Source: Brachionus manjavacas
Lineage: Eukaryota; Rotifera; Eurotatoria; Ploima; Brachionidae
DNA: 64,000 nucleotides
NCBI GenBank assembly: GCA_019054805.1
Contig: JAHQIY010000003.1
Span: 7,564,001 to 7,628,000 of the forward strand
Reading direction: 5' to 3'
The notes below the pieces were generated by a model. That model did not search any database. It saw only the letters and a program-made list of their open reading frames with translations, and was not told where the DNA came from. The translations under genes were made by a program, and so were the position numbers. Positions 21,706-32,879 of the stretch are shown in pieces. Each line of letters opens with the position of its first letter. Position 1 is the first letter of the stretch.

Positions 21706-24700
21706 ATGGAAGCTGGAAATAGTCAAAACGATGATATATTCGTGTTTAAAGTTAATAAATTTATAGATGAAGAATTGAGTCTAATCGAGCGACATGCTTC
21801 TACATATGATAGACGAAGTCGCTTTTTAATTTTCAAAGAGGCTCTTAATAAGGTAACTATTTTTTAATTTTTTATGTGAGATAATAAAAACTTTTTTCAT
21901 CTTTCAAATATTGAATTTGAAAGAATAATTTAAATTAAATTATTAAAACAGAAATAACAAAGATAGTGTTTGATTTTTTTACATTATAAAGTTTCTATGA
22001 TCCTCATAAACACTTGTGTAGTTAACTAATTTAACCACTGGTGTTTAAATAATTGAAAAGCTAAAAAATCCTTCTAATCATGCAAATCGGAGAGACAAGA
22101 TCAAATAAACTAATGTGAACAGGCATTGTGAATTTTGGAACAAAAAAAACGAAATAAAACTGAAAAAACTTGATGACTTATTTTATCCAAGAGCCCGAAA
22201 TTGGTACTGTAAATTTTATAAGATGAAATATTCAATACATGACCTAAATGAAGTTTTCCCAAATACTCCACGAATTAATTTTCATAAAATTAATGTGTAT
22301 GCATTTTTACATATTTATTCAGAGGCTTGATTTAGATAGTTCATTGAATGTACCATCTGAGACAATTTACAGAACCAGTTTCGGTTTTTTGAAAAAAATC
22401 AAAAGTTTTTTTTAAAAAAGCCTAAGGAAGAATAGGGTTTTTTATGTTAAGCCGATAAAATAATTACCATATTAAATAGGTTCTTTATCTAAAAAGTTTT
22501 TTTTTCTCATCATCAATCTTCCATAACAAAATTTTTTTCATTAATTTTAAAAATTTTAAAATTTTAAAAATCTTTTTTGGAAAAAAAAATTGGATTGATC
22601 TAAAATTTTTAAAATAACTTTTATTTAATTGATAAAATAAATTTTAACAGAAATACTTTTATCCAATTTATCAGGCCATCGCCAAAACAAAAAAATTTAA
22701 GTTTAAACAGAAGCTTTCTGTGAGAGACTTTATAAAGTATGTATAGAAAATTTAGAGCATTTAAATTTTTTTTATGCAAGGTTTGTTTCTTGAAAGCCGT
22801 CCGCCAAAATAAAAAAATAAAAAGATATTTTTTTTTTTAAAGTTTTTTTAAAAAAAATTTTTTATCGGAAAAGTACAAAAACTAGGATAGAATAAAAAAT
22901 CGAAGTAAATAAACCGCAAAAAAAAAAAGAGTGCAATTTTTTAACAAAAAAAAATGTCTACAAAATTTAAAACATTTATTTTTTAACATTTAAAATATCC
23001 ACCCTTAGCTTTAATACACTCAGCGACACGTTTTGGCATAGATTCAATCATGTTTTTTACTACTTCACTAGGAAATTTCAACCATTCATCAAAAATATCA
23101 CTTTTTAAATGCTCTACTGACGTAATTTTTGTATTGACCATTTTGTGGTCAATATATGACCATAAATTCTCTATTGAATTGAGATCAGGTTATCTTGGGC
23201 ACCAGGAGAGAACTGTTATTTGTTTTTCTTGAGATCAATCTCGAACGGAATGAGCAGTATGTGCACTAGCGCCATCCTGCTGAAAAATCCAGTCTTGACT
23301 CTGATCAAAAAATATCAATTTTTAGGTAATAAGTTATTTTCCAGAGTGTCCATGTACACAAATTGATTAATTCTGCCTGTTTAAATGGAGCATCATCCAG
23401 TACCTTTATAATTAATGCATCCCCAAATACCAACCGAACCTCCACCCTTTTGTAACTTTGGTAAACAAAACTTGGGGTGATACTTTTCGTTGCAAAAAGT
23501 TTTACAAACACTCTAGATTTTCTGTTTAATGCTTCGAAATTAGACCAGTCATTAACAGACCATCTTTGTCGTTCTTTGCACCATTTGAGCCTTTTCAATC
23601 GATCCAATACAGTCAAAAGAGGTTATTGCAGTTTACGACTGTATTTTTTTGTTTAATAGAACTTTTCTTACAGTGTCTTTACTAACAGTAACATTTGGAA
23701 ATTTAGAACTAAAATCAGAGACTAGCTTTCTATAGCTTGTTGTAGGATTGATTCTGGCCTTTCTAAAAATGTACGACTCATCTCGACTGGTAAGCTTTCG
23801 GGGTCTACCAGGCCTTGGTAATTCTTTGACCACTGATGTCTTCTCATAATTGCGCTTTGTTGTAATCACACATTTTACTGCTACTAGATCAGCTATTTCT
23901 TGTTGAGATTTGGTCTTATCCTTTAAAAGGCCAATTATTTGCCACCTTTGAGACTCAGATATTTTTTTTTTTGCCCATATTTGTGGAAAAAACGCCAAAA
24001 TGGTACAACTCAATAAAATGACCGATTTTAAAATCAAAAAATAATAAATTAAGCGTAAAAAGTGCAAGCAAACAGTATGAAAAGACATTCCAAGCATTGT
24101 GTGAAAAAAAATGGCCAGGGATTGTCAAGGTGTGGTAAAATTTTAGGATGAAATAATTGTTCAAAACTTTGTAGACTATTTTTTTTTGTTCAATTTTATC
24201 TGTTTTTTTTTTAAATGGGTTCTGGAGTTTTCAGGAATTTTTTTTTGAACAATCTATATATCAAAATAAAGTCTATAAAATTATTTTTAAGATGGTATAG
24301 TTAACATTATATGTAGATATATAATAAATTTAGATTTTTACTGCTTAAAATTTTTTTTATAAATTTTTTATTAATGTTCTAAACTTTCTAGACATACTGT
24401 AGAAAGCTTTTTCAAAATCTGTGTAAAGGATGTCAACCGGTAAATCTTTTGCTATTTGCTTCAGAAATAAAATCAAAAGTTTCCAATGGCTTGGTCAGTT
24501 ATGACTTTTTTGGTAGGAAACTATGCTATGATTTAAATGAAGTGTTAATGAGTCTTGAAGATAGGGGTACTAGCCTGTTGATTAGCATTGAACCGTTAAT
24601 TTAAACAACTACTTGGGTTGTAAAAGTAAGTTTTACAAATATTTTTAATGAGGCCCAATTGGAGAAAAACTTTAAGTTCCAAGAGATTCACATTGAAGCG

Positions 24701-27700
24701 AGTAAAGCACATCAAATTTTATTTTCTATACACTAAGTTTAATATTTTCAATTTTTGGTAAATTTAATTTATTTTTTTTTAAATTTAGATAATAGAGTAT
24801 ACTCAAATATATCGTAATTTACTTATCGATATCAAAAAAGGATACGAATACTGCATAGATGTATTCGAAAATCAAAATGTCGATGTAAAAGAGAAAATAG
24901 ATGAATTATTAAAATACAAATCCTATCCGGTAACAATTTCTAATTTGAAAAAGAGTAAATTAGAATTTTTGCAAAAGTAACTAATTTAGAAAAAAAATTA
25001 TTGAAATTTTTTATAAAAAAGAAATTTTTAGATTTGACAGAACAAAATTTTACACTCAAGAGCTTGAGCAAAAATTAGAATCCTTAATAGAAAAAAACGA
25101 GAAATTTCGACCCAAAAAAAATACGAACAAATTTGAGTTTCTGATTGTCAAAGAAAAAAAGGAATCGGATCAAGAAGAAAGCAAAAAAATTGTAATATCA
25201 GGTAATTTTTATTTATTTTTTTTAACATTTTAATATAATTTGTGACAAAAAATGTAAAAGGCCTTAGTTTGGAAAAAACAACCGATTTAGTTCATTTGGA
25301 TTTTTTGCTCAAAGAAGTTGAATACAAAATAAAGGAGTTGAGTGTTGCACAGGCAGAAAAGTATTCCAATAAGCAGCAGAAAAAAGATCTTGAAGTATAA
25401 ATCAAATCTTTTTTTCTATTTAGAACAAAATAAATAAAAAAAATATTCTTAGACTCATTTAATAGACAAAATAAAAGTGCGTGATGAGAAAAAAATTGAA
25501 AGCTATGCCATAAAAAATAAACTTCAATTGTATAAACTCGCGATTGGCGTTGCCAAAGATTATTATGATAATAAAACCCAATACTCAAGTTTGCAGGATG
25601 CACTCTCTAGATGCGTTATTGGCAATCTAATGAAACAATCTAACCGTATTTGAAACAAGCTAAATTTTAAACATTTTCATTTTTAGAAAAAAATTTAAGA
25701 AAATGACGATGAACTGGATAATTCGGAAGATTTCGGACTAGAACAAGAAGCAGAAATTATTCTTGATCATATAGAAAAATTTAACGACTTGTTCGAAAAT
25801 GGAAAATACATCGATGCAGCCTATTTTGCAGTGGCTAGTCCAAAAAATATCCTTAGTAATATAGAAACATTGTATCGTTTTAAAAGTAATAGTTGAAAAC
25901 AAAACTGAAAAAAATTCTAAATTATCTCAAAGACATTAGTGAAAAAAATGAAATGGATGCCAGAACTGATCCATTAATGATTTACTGTGAGGCGATGATT
26001 GATTCAGCTAACAGCAATTTTAAGCCTGATGAAGCCATTTCTCTTGAATGCATCAAAATTGCTCTGAAATACAACAAATTAGAAACATTATCTAGGTGGA
26101 TAGCATTTAGAAAGTAAATTTAGAAAGAAAAAAAACTAAAATTAATTAATTTTTTGTTAAGATTAACTTTTTCTATAGAAGCTGGAAAATATATTGAAGA
26201 ATATTCGAAATTTAACTTTAAAAATCCAAAAAACTCTATTGAATTAGCTCTTTTTGTTTATAATGAATGCAACGCCATTTCCAGAGCTGCTCTGTGTCTA
26301 GCAAAATTGGGTAATTTAGAAAAATAAATTAAATTTATTATTTTGACTTGTTGTTAAGTCACAAATTTAAGTCAAAGTCTTGTATTAGCTTAAAAATTCA
26401 AGTCAGTTCTAATAAAATATTAGAAAATAAACAAAGGATAACAAAGGTGAAAAATGTAATCATACAAAATGATGCTTCTGGCGCTTCTGGTGTTAAATAA
26501 TTCTTGTTGATTAAACAATATTAAAAAATAAACATCCTCTGAATTGCAATACAGGTCCTTTATTAATCAAATTCGACTGAAATAATGAAGAGCTTCTCTC
26601 TACTTTCAGTATTTAATCTTGTATTTCCAGCATTCTCAATCAATGGTTCTTAAAATTCAAGATACTATGATCTAGAAATCAAAATGAAAGCTTTACTCTT
26701 TACTTTTTTAGCCATCTTTACTTTTTTACTATTTTGAGCTAGTTTTTTGAAAAAAAATTAAAAATTGAATCTTTGTTTATATCGATTTTGTGAAATTCAG
26801 TACAAAATGATAAAAAGAAACGAAAAAAAAATTAAAAAAATTGAATAAATTTTTTCTATAGCTTTAAACTTTGTTCTTTTAATGCAACAAGTCTAAACCC
26901 TTGTAGAACAACACAAGTTATATTTGATTAGCTTGTAGAAGCATTGCTGCTTATAATAGAGTTTTTTTATTCTCGCTACTTATGTCTTTCAACGCCATTA
27001 TTTATAGTCCCCTTGACTCACGAGTCTTGACACGTTCCCATAGGAAGATAATCGCTGTTCTAATGCCAGGTTCTATTTTTTAGATGAATGGTAACAACCA
27101 TCTATGATTTGGCGATGAAATCAAACCAGGTGGCAAGGGGAAGCACAACACTGAAAGCACTAGCTCTAAAATTTTGCAGAGATTTTGCACATCATTAGCA
27201 GATTTTTACAGCTGATGCAACTTTGAATGTTCCACCATGCTGCATTCACAGAACTAATTTTAAACTTTTAGAAAAAAATTTATTTGATTTTTTTACACTT
27301 GCTCTGTTTCTTTTACTGAACTTCACAAAACCTTTGTATCTTAAAATATTTTTTCATAATAATTTTTTCTGTAATGAGTAAAATTGCATTTTAATTAAAT
27401 TAAATTATGAAATTTTAAATTCAGTCTTTCTGTTAAGTCCAAACTTTTTCAGGTTTCATTATAGCTTTCAAATGTATAATATTTTTACAAATTATGTATG
27501 AAATATCACAAGCATTTGTTTCAGGGAATAAGACAATATCTGCTTTTTATATTGTTCTATTTATTTTTAATCTGAAGGAGCTTTAGCTTTGTACAGATAA
27601 ATATATAAAGAAATACAGTGCTAAAATAAATTAAGAATCTGAAGAGAGACTGCTTGTTGTTTTTTAGCCCAAAACCAACACACGATCATAAAAAACACCA

Positions 27701-28993
27701 CACGACGAGTCGTGTTTTTGAATCGTTTAAAAAGATTCTTGAAATAAATTATTGTATCATTTTTGATTAAAAAATAAAAATTATTACTCAGTAAGATTAA
27801 TTTTTAATTTTTAATATTTTGGATTGAAAAAACACAAAAAATGCTTGATGCTAGGTAAACCAAATTTATAAAAGTGCTTCCTATTTAAAAAAAATGGTCT
27901 CGTAAAATGATATTTTTCTAAATTCAATTTAATTTTTAATCTGAAAATTTTTTTCTTGAAAAATTTCTTAGGCAATTTAGTTTATCTTCTTTTAAGTACC
28001 TTTTTGAACACCGGCTTCGATCTGACACAGAGGTTACTGTGTCGAGTTGATCATCTACACCGCAATTATTACCCATGCGAAACTGGTCCTCTTATTTTTA
28101 TGATGGAAAAGGTTTAAACATTGGCCTCGTATTGTAGACATATTTTGAAGACTTTTTCCACCCTCAACGGGTTTTAAAAAGTTGCTAAAAAAGGTACTTG
28201 AAAAGGAAATGAGCCCCTCTCCATTTTCCACTGGGATAGAAAAAGGACAATTATTATTATATTATTAATTTAGCTAATTAGCTATTGAAATTATTGGCTT
28301 TACACTTTAAATTGAAACTTTATTTATTTCTTTAAAGGAAGATACACAGCAATGTTTGATTTGATACTAAAAGATAAAGAAATGCATAATAATATTCAAG
28401 ACTGGCTAAAAATTTTTAAAAGCTCACCTTCAATTGAATTTGCCAATTTGATTGTTGAAAATTTGGTAAATATTTTATTTAAGTTTTTTATCTATTTTAA
28501 ATGAAATAATAAAGACCAAAGAAAAAAATCCAGTTCCGATTGATCAAATAGTTTCAATTTTGCTAGACAGCGATCAGCCTGAGAGCGGACTTAAATTTCT
28601 GAAAGATCAAATTTTGAAAATTTCCAAAGGTTTTTTTTATTAAAAAAGAATTAAAATCCATTAGATTTAAAAAATAATTGTTTTCTAGATGAAACCAAAA
28701 AAGAAGAAATTAACAAATTAAAAACATCTTACGAAACATTGGTTAAATTTTCATTCTTGGCCCAAGATGAAGAACAATTTACCAAAGAAACAGCAATCAA
28801 ATCCCGTGATCAATTTCAAAATTTGTATTCGATTCGGTCGAGAAAAAAGAGTGTAAGGACAAATCCAACTAAAAATAAAATGAGAGAAACGATTCAAGAG
28901 CCTTTGATTGAAGAATCGATTGAATTGGTCAAAGTTGACAAACAGAATATCAATCAAAATGTTTTACAAGAAGAAGAAGAACCTAATGAATAG
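21706..28993 (+). CDS. CLHC1: Clathrin heavy chain linker domain-containing protein 1 homologue (CLHC1), multi-exon
   Basis: Exons read: 21706-21852, 24789-24976, 25032-25201, 25261-25394, 25453-25645, 25700 to about 25885, about 25893-26113, 26162-26310, 28338-28465, 28515-28629, 28689-28993. The N-terminal part is helical (FKEALNK joined to IIEYTQIYRNLLIDIKKGYE). The middle has the clathrin heavy-chain linker signature FNDLFENGKYIDAAYFAVASPKNILSNIETLYRF, followed by helical-repeat segments (ALKYNKLETLSRWIAF, NAISRAALCLAKLGRYTAMFDLIL). CLHC1 is conserved in animals with little known function. Oddity: between exons 6 and 7 (about 25885-25893) the frame changes with no room for an intron, so either a sequencing indel or a disabling frameshift is present. 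All other phases agree. Intron 1 carries a Tc1 element inside LINE remains; intron 8 is about 2 kb. Confidence 0.85.
22640..24610 (-). mobile_element. LINE reverse transcriptase remains split by a Tc1 insertion
   Basis: In CLHC1 intron 1, minus strand. The right piece (about 24390-24610) reads QKSHN...LILFLKQIAKDLPVDILYTDFEKAFYSM, the QHGFxxxKS to DFxKAF part of a CR1-like RT. The left piece (about 22640-22740) reads KVSHRKLLFKLKFF.FGDGLINWIKVFLL, which directly follows in the family (AFDxVSHxxLLxKLxxxGxxxxLxxWIxxFL). The Tc1-like element lies between the two, in the correct order for an insertion into an older LINE. Stops are present and no 3' tail was recognised. Confidence 0.65.
22925..24200 (-). 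mobile_element. Tc1-like transposon, inactivated, with imperfect terminal inverted repeats
   Basis: The N-terminal helix-turn-helix region reads KKISESQRWQIIGLLKDKT...IADLVAV and RPGRPRKLTSRDE; then LDRLKRLKWCKERQRW; then FQQDGASAHTA with the second catalytic Asp; then SIENLW with the Glu, 34 residues later; the end is SMPKRVAECIKAKGGYFKC. A run of 11 A just after the ATG (23979) is one base out of frame, a frameshift lies near 23625, the segment with the first catalytic Asp after NDWSN is deleted, and two stops lie between Asp and Glu. Terminal repeats are about 22930-22973 and 24160-24196 (shared AACAAAAAAAAAT-GTCTACAAA). It cannot move on its own. Confidence 0.85.
26311..28337. other. CLHC1 intron 8 with repeat remains
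   Basis: An AAGTC-rich patch lies at about 26340-26400. At 27571-27640 is a copy of the CTGAAGGAGCTTTAGCT..GTACAG sequence that occurs inverted at 32277-32310. At about 28005-28270 a G+C-richer stretch ends in an (ATT)n run (28249-28268) and contains a 6-bp ACACAG/CTGTGT stem; it resembles a SINE or LINE tail. The 26900-27260 stretch is also less AT-rich but was not recognised. No exon was found. Confidence 0.45.
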
Positions 28994-29312
28994 TCCGATC
29001 AATATTTTCTGCTGATTTATTATCATTTATTTCTACACAATAAAATTTTGAGAGTGTTTTCTTTAGCATTAAGAAAAATCCTCTTCCAAGCGGTTTGGTA
29101 AAGCTTCTGAATTTTTCGGATCTGTAGAAAAAAAACTTAAAACCATAGACCACAGAAATAATTGTTGTCAAGTACAAAATAACTCGAATTAGTGATAAAA
29201 TCATTACTAGTATCCACAATAAACATGAGTAAGCGATTATATTGAATATTAATTGAAGAATTGATTCTTTATTGGAATCGTAGAATAATCTGGCATAAGC
29301 TCTGCTCAACAT
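28983..29312 (-). CDS. Small putative membrane protein, unrecognised
   Basis: 109-residue single-exon frame with ATG at 29312-29310. The N-terminal 17 residues are polar (MLSRAYARLFYDSNKES), then two or three hydrophobic stretches run from about residue 18 to 62 (ILQLIFNIIAYSCLLWILVM, LIRVILYLTTIISVVYGF), then a basic, serine-rich part (RSEKFRSFTKPLGRG) and a polar tail. It overlaps the last 11 bases of the CLHC1 reading frame tail-to-tail. No family was recognised. In such AT-rich DNA an open frame with this composition could arise by chance, but the hydropathy pattern and sensible start favour a real gene. Confidence 0.5.
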   Translation of the reverse strand: MLSRAYARLFYDSNKESILQLIFNIIAYSCLLWILVMILSLIRVILYLTTIISVVYGFKFFFYRSEKFRSFTKPLGRGFFLMLKKTLSKFYCVEINDNKSAENIDRTIH

Positions 29313-29825
29313 ATCTAACTAAAATTGGAATTTTTTTCAAATATTTATGAATTTTTGTTACCAAGATATATTTTTGATTGATTTTAAAAATGATTTCTTG
29401 GTTTCAAATTTTGTTGAACTTGATATTTGGTTATTAGCATTTAAAAATTTAAAAATTATAATCTTCTTTTCAAAAAAAAATAAATAAAACAATTTAGAGC
29501 TCATTTAAATTTTATAATAAAATTTAAATAATTTATTTTTATCATGCAAACTTTATTGATATTATTTGATATAAGTATTTGTTTTAATTTTCACTCCCGA
29601 GTTTGATAACCGCTTGGAAATAAAATTTAAAAAAAACCAACTTTCCTTAATCTATTTTGGAAACTTTATTTTCAAAAAAGGGTTGCATTTTAAATGAAAG
29701 TACTAATTAAATGCACCATTTTTAAACATCTAAATGAAATTTTTCAAATCAAATCTAACAGACAGATAAATTTATTTATTTAATTTTTATAACAGAATAT
29801 TACATTTTAAACCAATTTAGATAGA

Positions 29826-30722
29826 ATGCAATTCAAGACTCTATCTAGCACTGGAATAAAAATAAGTGCTATTGGTTTAGGCGCCATGCCATTGTCCTTA
29901 AGCCGAAGGCCTCCTGAGGACAAAGCCATTCAAGTTATTCACCGAGCTCTTGACTTGGGAGTCAATTTTATTGACACTGCTGATTCGTATTGTTTGGACG
30001 AAAATGACAAGCACCATAATGAAAAATTGATCACAAAAGCCCTCGAAACTTACAAAGGAGATTTTGGCTCTTCGGTTGGCTCTGTTCAAGAAGTGATTGT
30101 GGCTACTAAAGGTGGTTTATTAAGACCTAATGGAGATTGGACTGTTCATGGAGAACCAAATCACATCAGACGCACAATAAAAGAGAGCTTTGAAGCTTTA
30201 GGCGGATTTTATCCTATACCACTTTGGCAATTACATGCAGTAGATCCAAAATATCCAATAGAGTCTACTTTTGTGCCGATTAAAGAAGCAGTGGATATGG
30301 GCCTAATAAAGCACGTTGGAGTATCTAATTTTAGTGTGGAACAAATTGAGCGAGCCATGAAAATAGTTCCAATCGTATCAGTTCAAAATCAGCATAATCC
30401 ATGGCATCGAAATCCAGAATTTGACGGTGTGTTAGAGTTTTGTGAAAAAAACAATTTGATATTTTTACCTTGGAGTCCGGTTGGTGGAGGATATCGCTAC
30501 AAACAGTTACTTAATATTAAGCCTTTAAATGATCTGGCAAACGCTAAAAACTGCTCTGTTTATTCTTTAATTTTAGCTTGGCTCAGGCAAAAATCTCCAT
30601 GTGTCGTACCGATTCCAGGAGCCAGTCGAATTTCGTCGATCGAGGATTCTGTATCAAGTCTAAACGTTGTTATATCCCAACAAGAAATGAAGGCTATTGA
30701 TGATATTACTAAAAATCTTTGA
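29826..30722 (+). CDS. Aldo/keto reductase, intronless
   Basis: 298-residue NADPH-dependent oxidoreductase with the (beta/alpha)8 AKR fold. Seen: TLSSTGIKISAIGLGAMPLS start, NFIDTADSY with the catalytic Asp and Tyr, VIVATKGG with the catalytic Lys, WQLHAVD with the catalytic His, HVGVSNFSVEQIERA, and the cofactor-binding end CVVPIPGASRISSIEDS. The subtype (short bacterial-like AKR with PIPGAS ending, as in pyridoxal-reductase-like or plant/cyanobacterial enzymes) cannot be settled by eye; the substrate is unknown. The gene is a single exon among intron-rich neighbours and the sequence looks more like bacterial AKRs than the animal AKR1 family, so horizontal transfer is possible. Its codon use is nevertheless AT-rich like the surrounding genes. 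Confidence 0.92.
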   Translation: MQFKTLSSTGIKISAIGLGAMPLSLSRRPPEDKAIQVIHRALDLGVNFIDTADSYCLDENDKHHNEKLITKALETYKGDFGSSVGSVQEVIVATKGGLLRPNGDWTVHGEPNHIRRTIKESFEALGGFYPIPLWQLHAVDPKYPIESTFVPIKEAVDMGLIKHVGVSNFSVEQIERAMKIVPIVSVQNQHNPWHRNPEFDGVLEFCEKNNLIFLPWSPVGGGYRYKQLLNIKPLNDLANAKNCSVYSLILAWLRQKSPCVVPIPGASRISSIEDSVSSLNVVISQQEMKAIDDITKNL

Positions 30723-31270
30723 TTTTTTTCATTAATACTAAAATCAAAATCCTGAAATTCGTTAAATGGCAGTTTATTTGCATTATTTTCAGAATTGTGA
30801 ATATAATTAAATTAAATTGGACTTTAATCAACAGTTTTAACTTATCTTGACATTAAAAATAAAATTAACTTAAAATTTTTTTAGAATAAATTAATTATTT
30901 TCTAAATTTGTTTTATCTCATTTCAAAATAGGATTCAGGATTTGTAAAATGAATATTTTGTTTATCATTAAAATTTTTTTATTATTTCTCAAAAATAGTT
31001 TTCATAATTGGGATTTTATAATAATTTTTTATTTTATTTCAAAGAAATTGACTTATTCAAAAAATGAACAGTAAATCTTTGTCTAATGCTCTTAAAGATA
31101 AGTTCTTTTCAAAAAATTATTTTTTTTAAATTTAATTAAAATTTTTGATTTAAAATAATTTGCAAATAAAAATCGCCATAGCATGGTTTCGATGGGAATA
31201 ACATCGTTTGAAATTTACTTTTATTAAAATTATTTGTTATTAATAAATCATTTTATTTTTTTTTTAAAGT

Positions 31271-31365
31271 TAATAATAATAATAATGATATTTTAGCTAC
31301 AACAGGAGACCTGCGGAGCAAGGCTAGACGTAACCTCGTTATGGTAGCTGTCTGGTTTTACATGC
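31271..31365 (-). repeat. (ATT)n-tailed retroelement 3' end, copy 1
   Basis: On the minus strand the sequence reads CCAGACAGCTACCATAACGA, then a CAGGTCTCCTG hairpin (31313-31303) and GTAGCTAAAATATC followed by (ATT)n. The same arrangement with about 80 percent matching bases is at 56477-56566, so this is a dispersed element tail rather than unique DNA. Confidence 0.6.
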
Positions 31366-31599
31366 AGTAATAATAAGTTAACATCTTTTAGTTTTACAAT
31401 TAAAAGTTTAAGTTCTTCAATTATTTCAGATGCGATAAGAATCAGTAAGATTATTATCGTTTTTATTATTTAAATTTAGATACATTTTAAATAACTAAAA
31501 TTATTCTATGGTTTTATTATTTTCAAAGTATAGCAGCTATTAAGAATTTTTAGTTTCTTTAGTTAATTATTTGGTATAAGTGTATCCTGTGATCCTAAA

Positions 31600-32064
31600 T
31601 TTGATTATGTTAATATAGATAAATATGATTGTTTTCGTTACCATTGTTTGAATCCGTGCGTTTTTTGTAAACTTTTTTACCGTCAACACTTGTCACGGTC
31701 GCTTTTGCTTTGCAATAATCTGGTTAATATTTTTCACAGATAATCACAGAGTCCATATATATCTCTTTGAAAAAGGTATATAATCTCAAACGATGTTTTC
31801 TTTTAACTTCATTTGAAAACTCTTCTGTTTAATTTAGAACCCAGGAAATTTTTTTTACCTTAGCTTGATTATCATAACTGACATACAAAGGTAATTTTTT
31901 TTTCGTTACTTTAAAACTTGGTATTACTAGTGAGCAGTAACTTTGATCGATTGAATCTAATTCTTGGTCAAAAAATAGTTATTTTTATGTCGTTTGATCA
32001 TAATTTCAACTTTGTCCTTAACTGACTTAACTTTTGGAATGTCGAAAAACACTTTATCATTCAT
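31600..32064 (-). pseudogene. Relic of a FLYWCH-zinc-finger-like protein
   Basis: The minus strand opens MNDKVFFDIPKVKSVKDKVE, shifts frame, and continues as LDSIDQSYCSLVIPSFKVTK, KLPLYVSYDNQAKVKKISW and a C-terminal IICEKY.PDYCKAKATVTSVDG...NENNH. The spacing W/I-x-C then Y-C-K-A-x-A-T-V and a late His resembles a FLYWCH zinc finger, a domain often attached to MULE-type transposases or stand-alone in invertebrates. One frameshift and at least two stops break it. No terminal repeats were found. The identification is tentative. Confidence 0.35.
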
Positions 32065-32244
32065 TTAAATTACTTTTTTTTATTTTAATAATGACTTTAT
32101 GACTTTATTTAAAAGATATTTTTTATCAAAATCAAAAATTCTTAAATAGGAATAAGCTAGTTTTCATGTAAATGATATCAAAGAATAATCCTATTTTTCT
32201 ACATCCTGATTCTTTTTTCAAAATGATCACACAAACATTTGATC

Positions 32245-32310
32245 AATTATTATTTTATTTATTTATTATTTATTTGTTTTCTGTACCGAGCTAAAGCTCC
32301 TTCAGAATAA
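32245..32310 (-). repeat. (AAAT)n-tailed retroelement 3' end
   Basis: The minus strand reads TTATTCTGAAGGAGCTTTAG, then CTCGGTACAG and an (AAAT)-rich tail (32280-32248). The core recurs at 27571-27600 on the plus strand. A different G+C-rich hairpin core with the same type of tail is at 51270-51320. Confidence 0.5.
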
Positions 32311-32879
32311 GTTAAAAAATAAAATAAAAAAAAATAAAATAAAAATAAAATTATAGTTAATAAAATGAGATAAAAAAAAAGAATCAAAATAGAGTAAATA
32401 AGCTAAAAAAAATGAAAGTTGAAAATTCGAAGATAAAATATTTAACTTTAATAAATAAATTTCAATTATTTGATCTAAATTTGTCATAATTGGTCTAATT
32501 TTGATTTTATAAAAACGGTGAGCGGAGAGAAATTAAAAAATCAATTAGTAATTAATTTAATTTAATTTAAGAAATGATCACCAAATAATGTATAAACCTA
32601 AAATTTCGTTTATATAATATCTCTTCTTTTATTAAAATCAAAGATTATTTATTAAATTCTCTATAAAAAAATACTAATTAATCAGAACTTTTTCATTAGA
32701 TTTAGCTTATTCAAAAACTTAAAAATGCAACTACCTCAAAACAATAAAGAATTTTATTCTTTTATTGGTGATAAAGAAATTTAATTAAATTTTTAATTGA
32801 TAACCAATTTTTTGATAAAAATTTCTCATGCTCAAGATTAGCAAGTAGTAGAAAAAAGAGAAATTATAGTTTTGAGAGT

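Noticed and set aside
22115-22330. 71-codon plus-strand frame in CLHC1 intron 1
   Set aside because: No recognised family, no start or splice context, and the intron is otherwise transposon remains.
22675-22736. A possible exon 2 of CLHC1 (AIAKTKKFKFKQKL...)
   Set aside because: The reverse strand is a clear LINE RT block (KVSHRKLLFKLKFF), and exon 1 joins in phase directly to 24789 (ALNK|IIEYTQIY), which matches the protein family.
24392-24439. A possible exon of CLHC1 (KHTVESFFKICVKDV)
   Set aside because: It is the complement of the RT DFEKAF block of the same LINE; not needed for a continuous CLHC1 frame.
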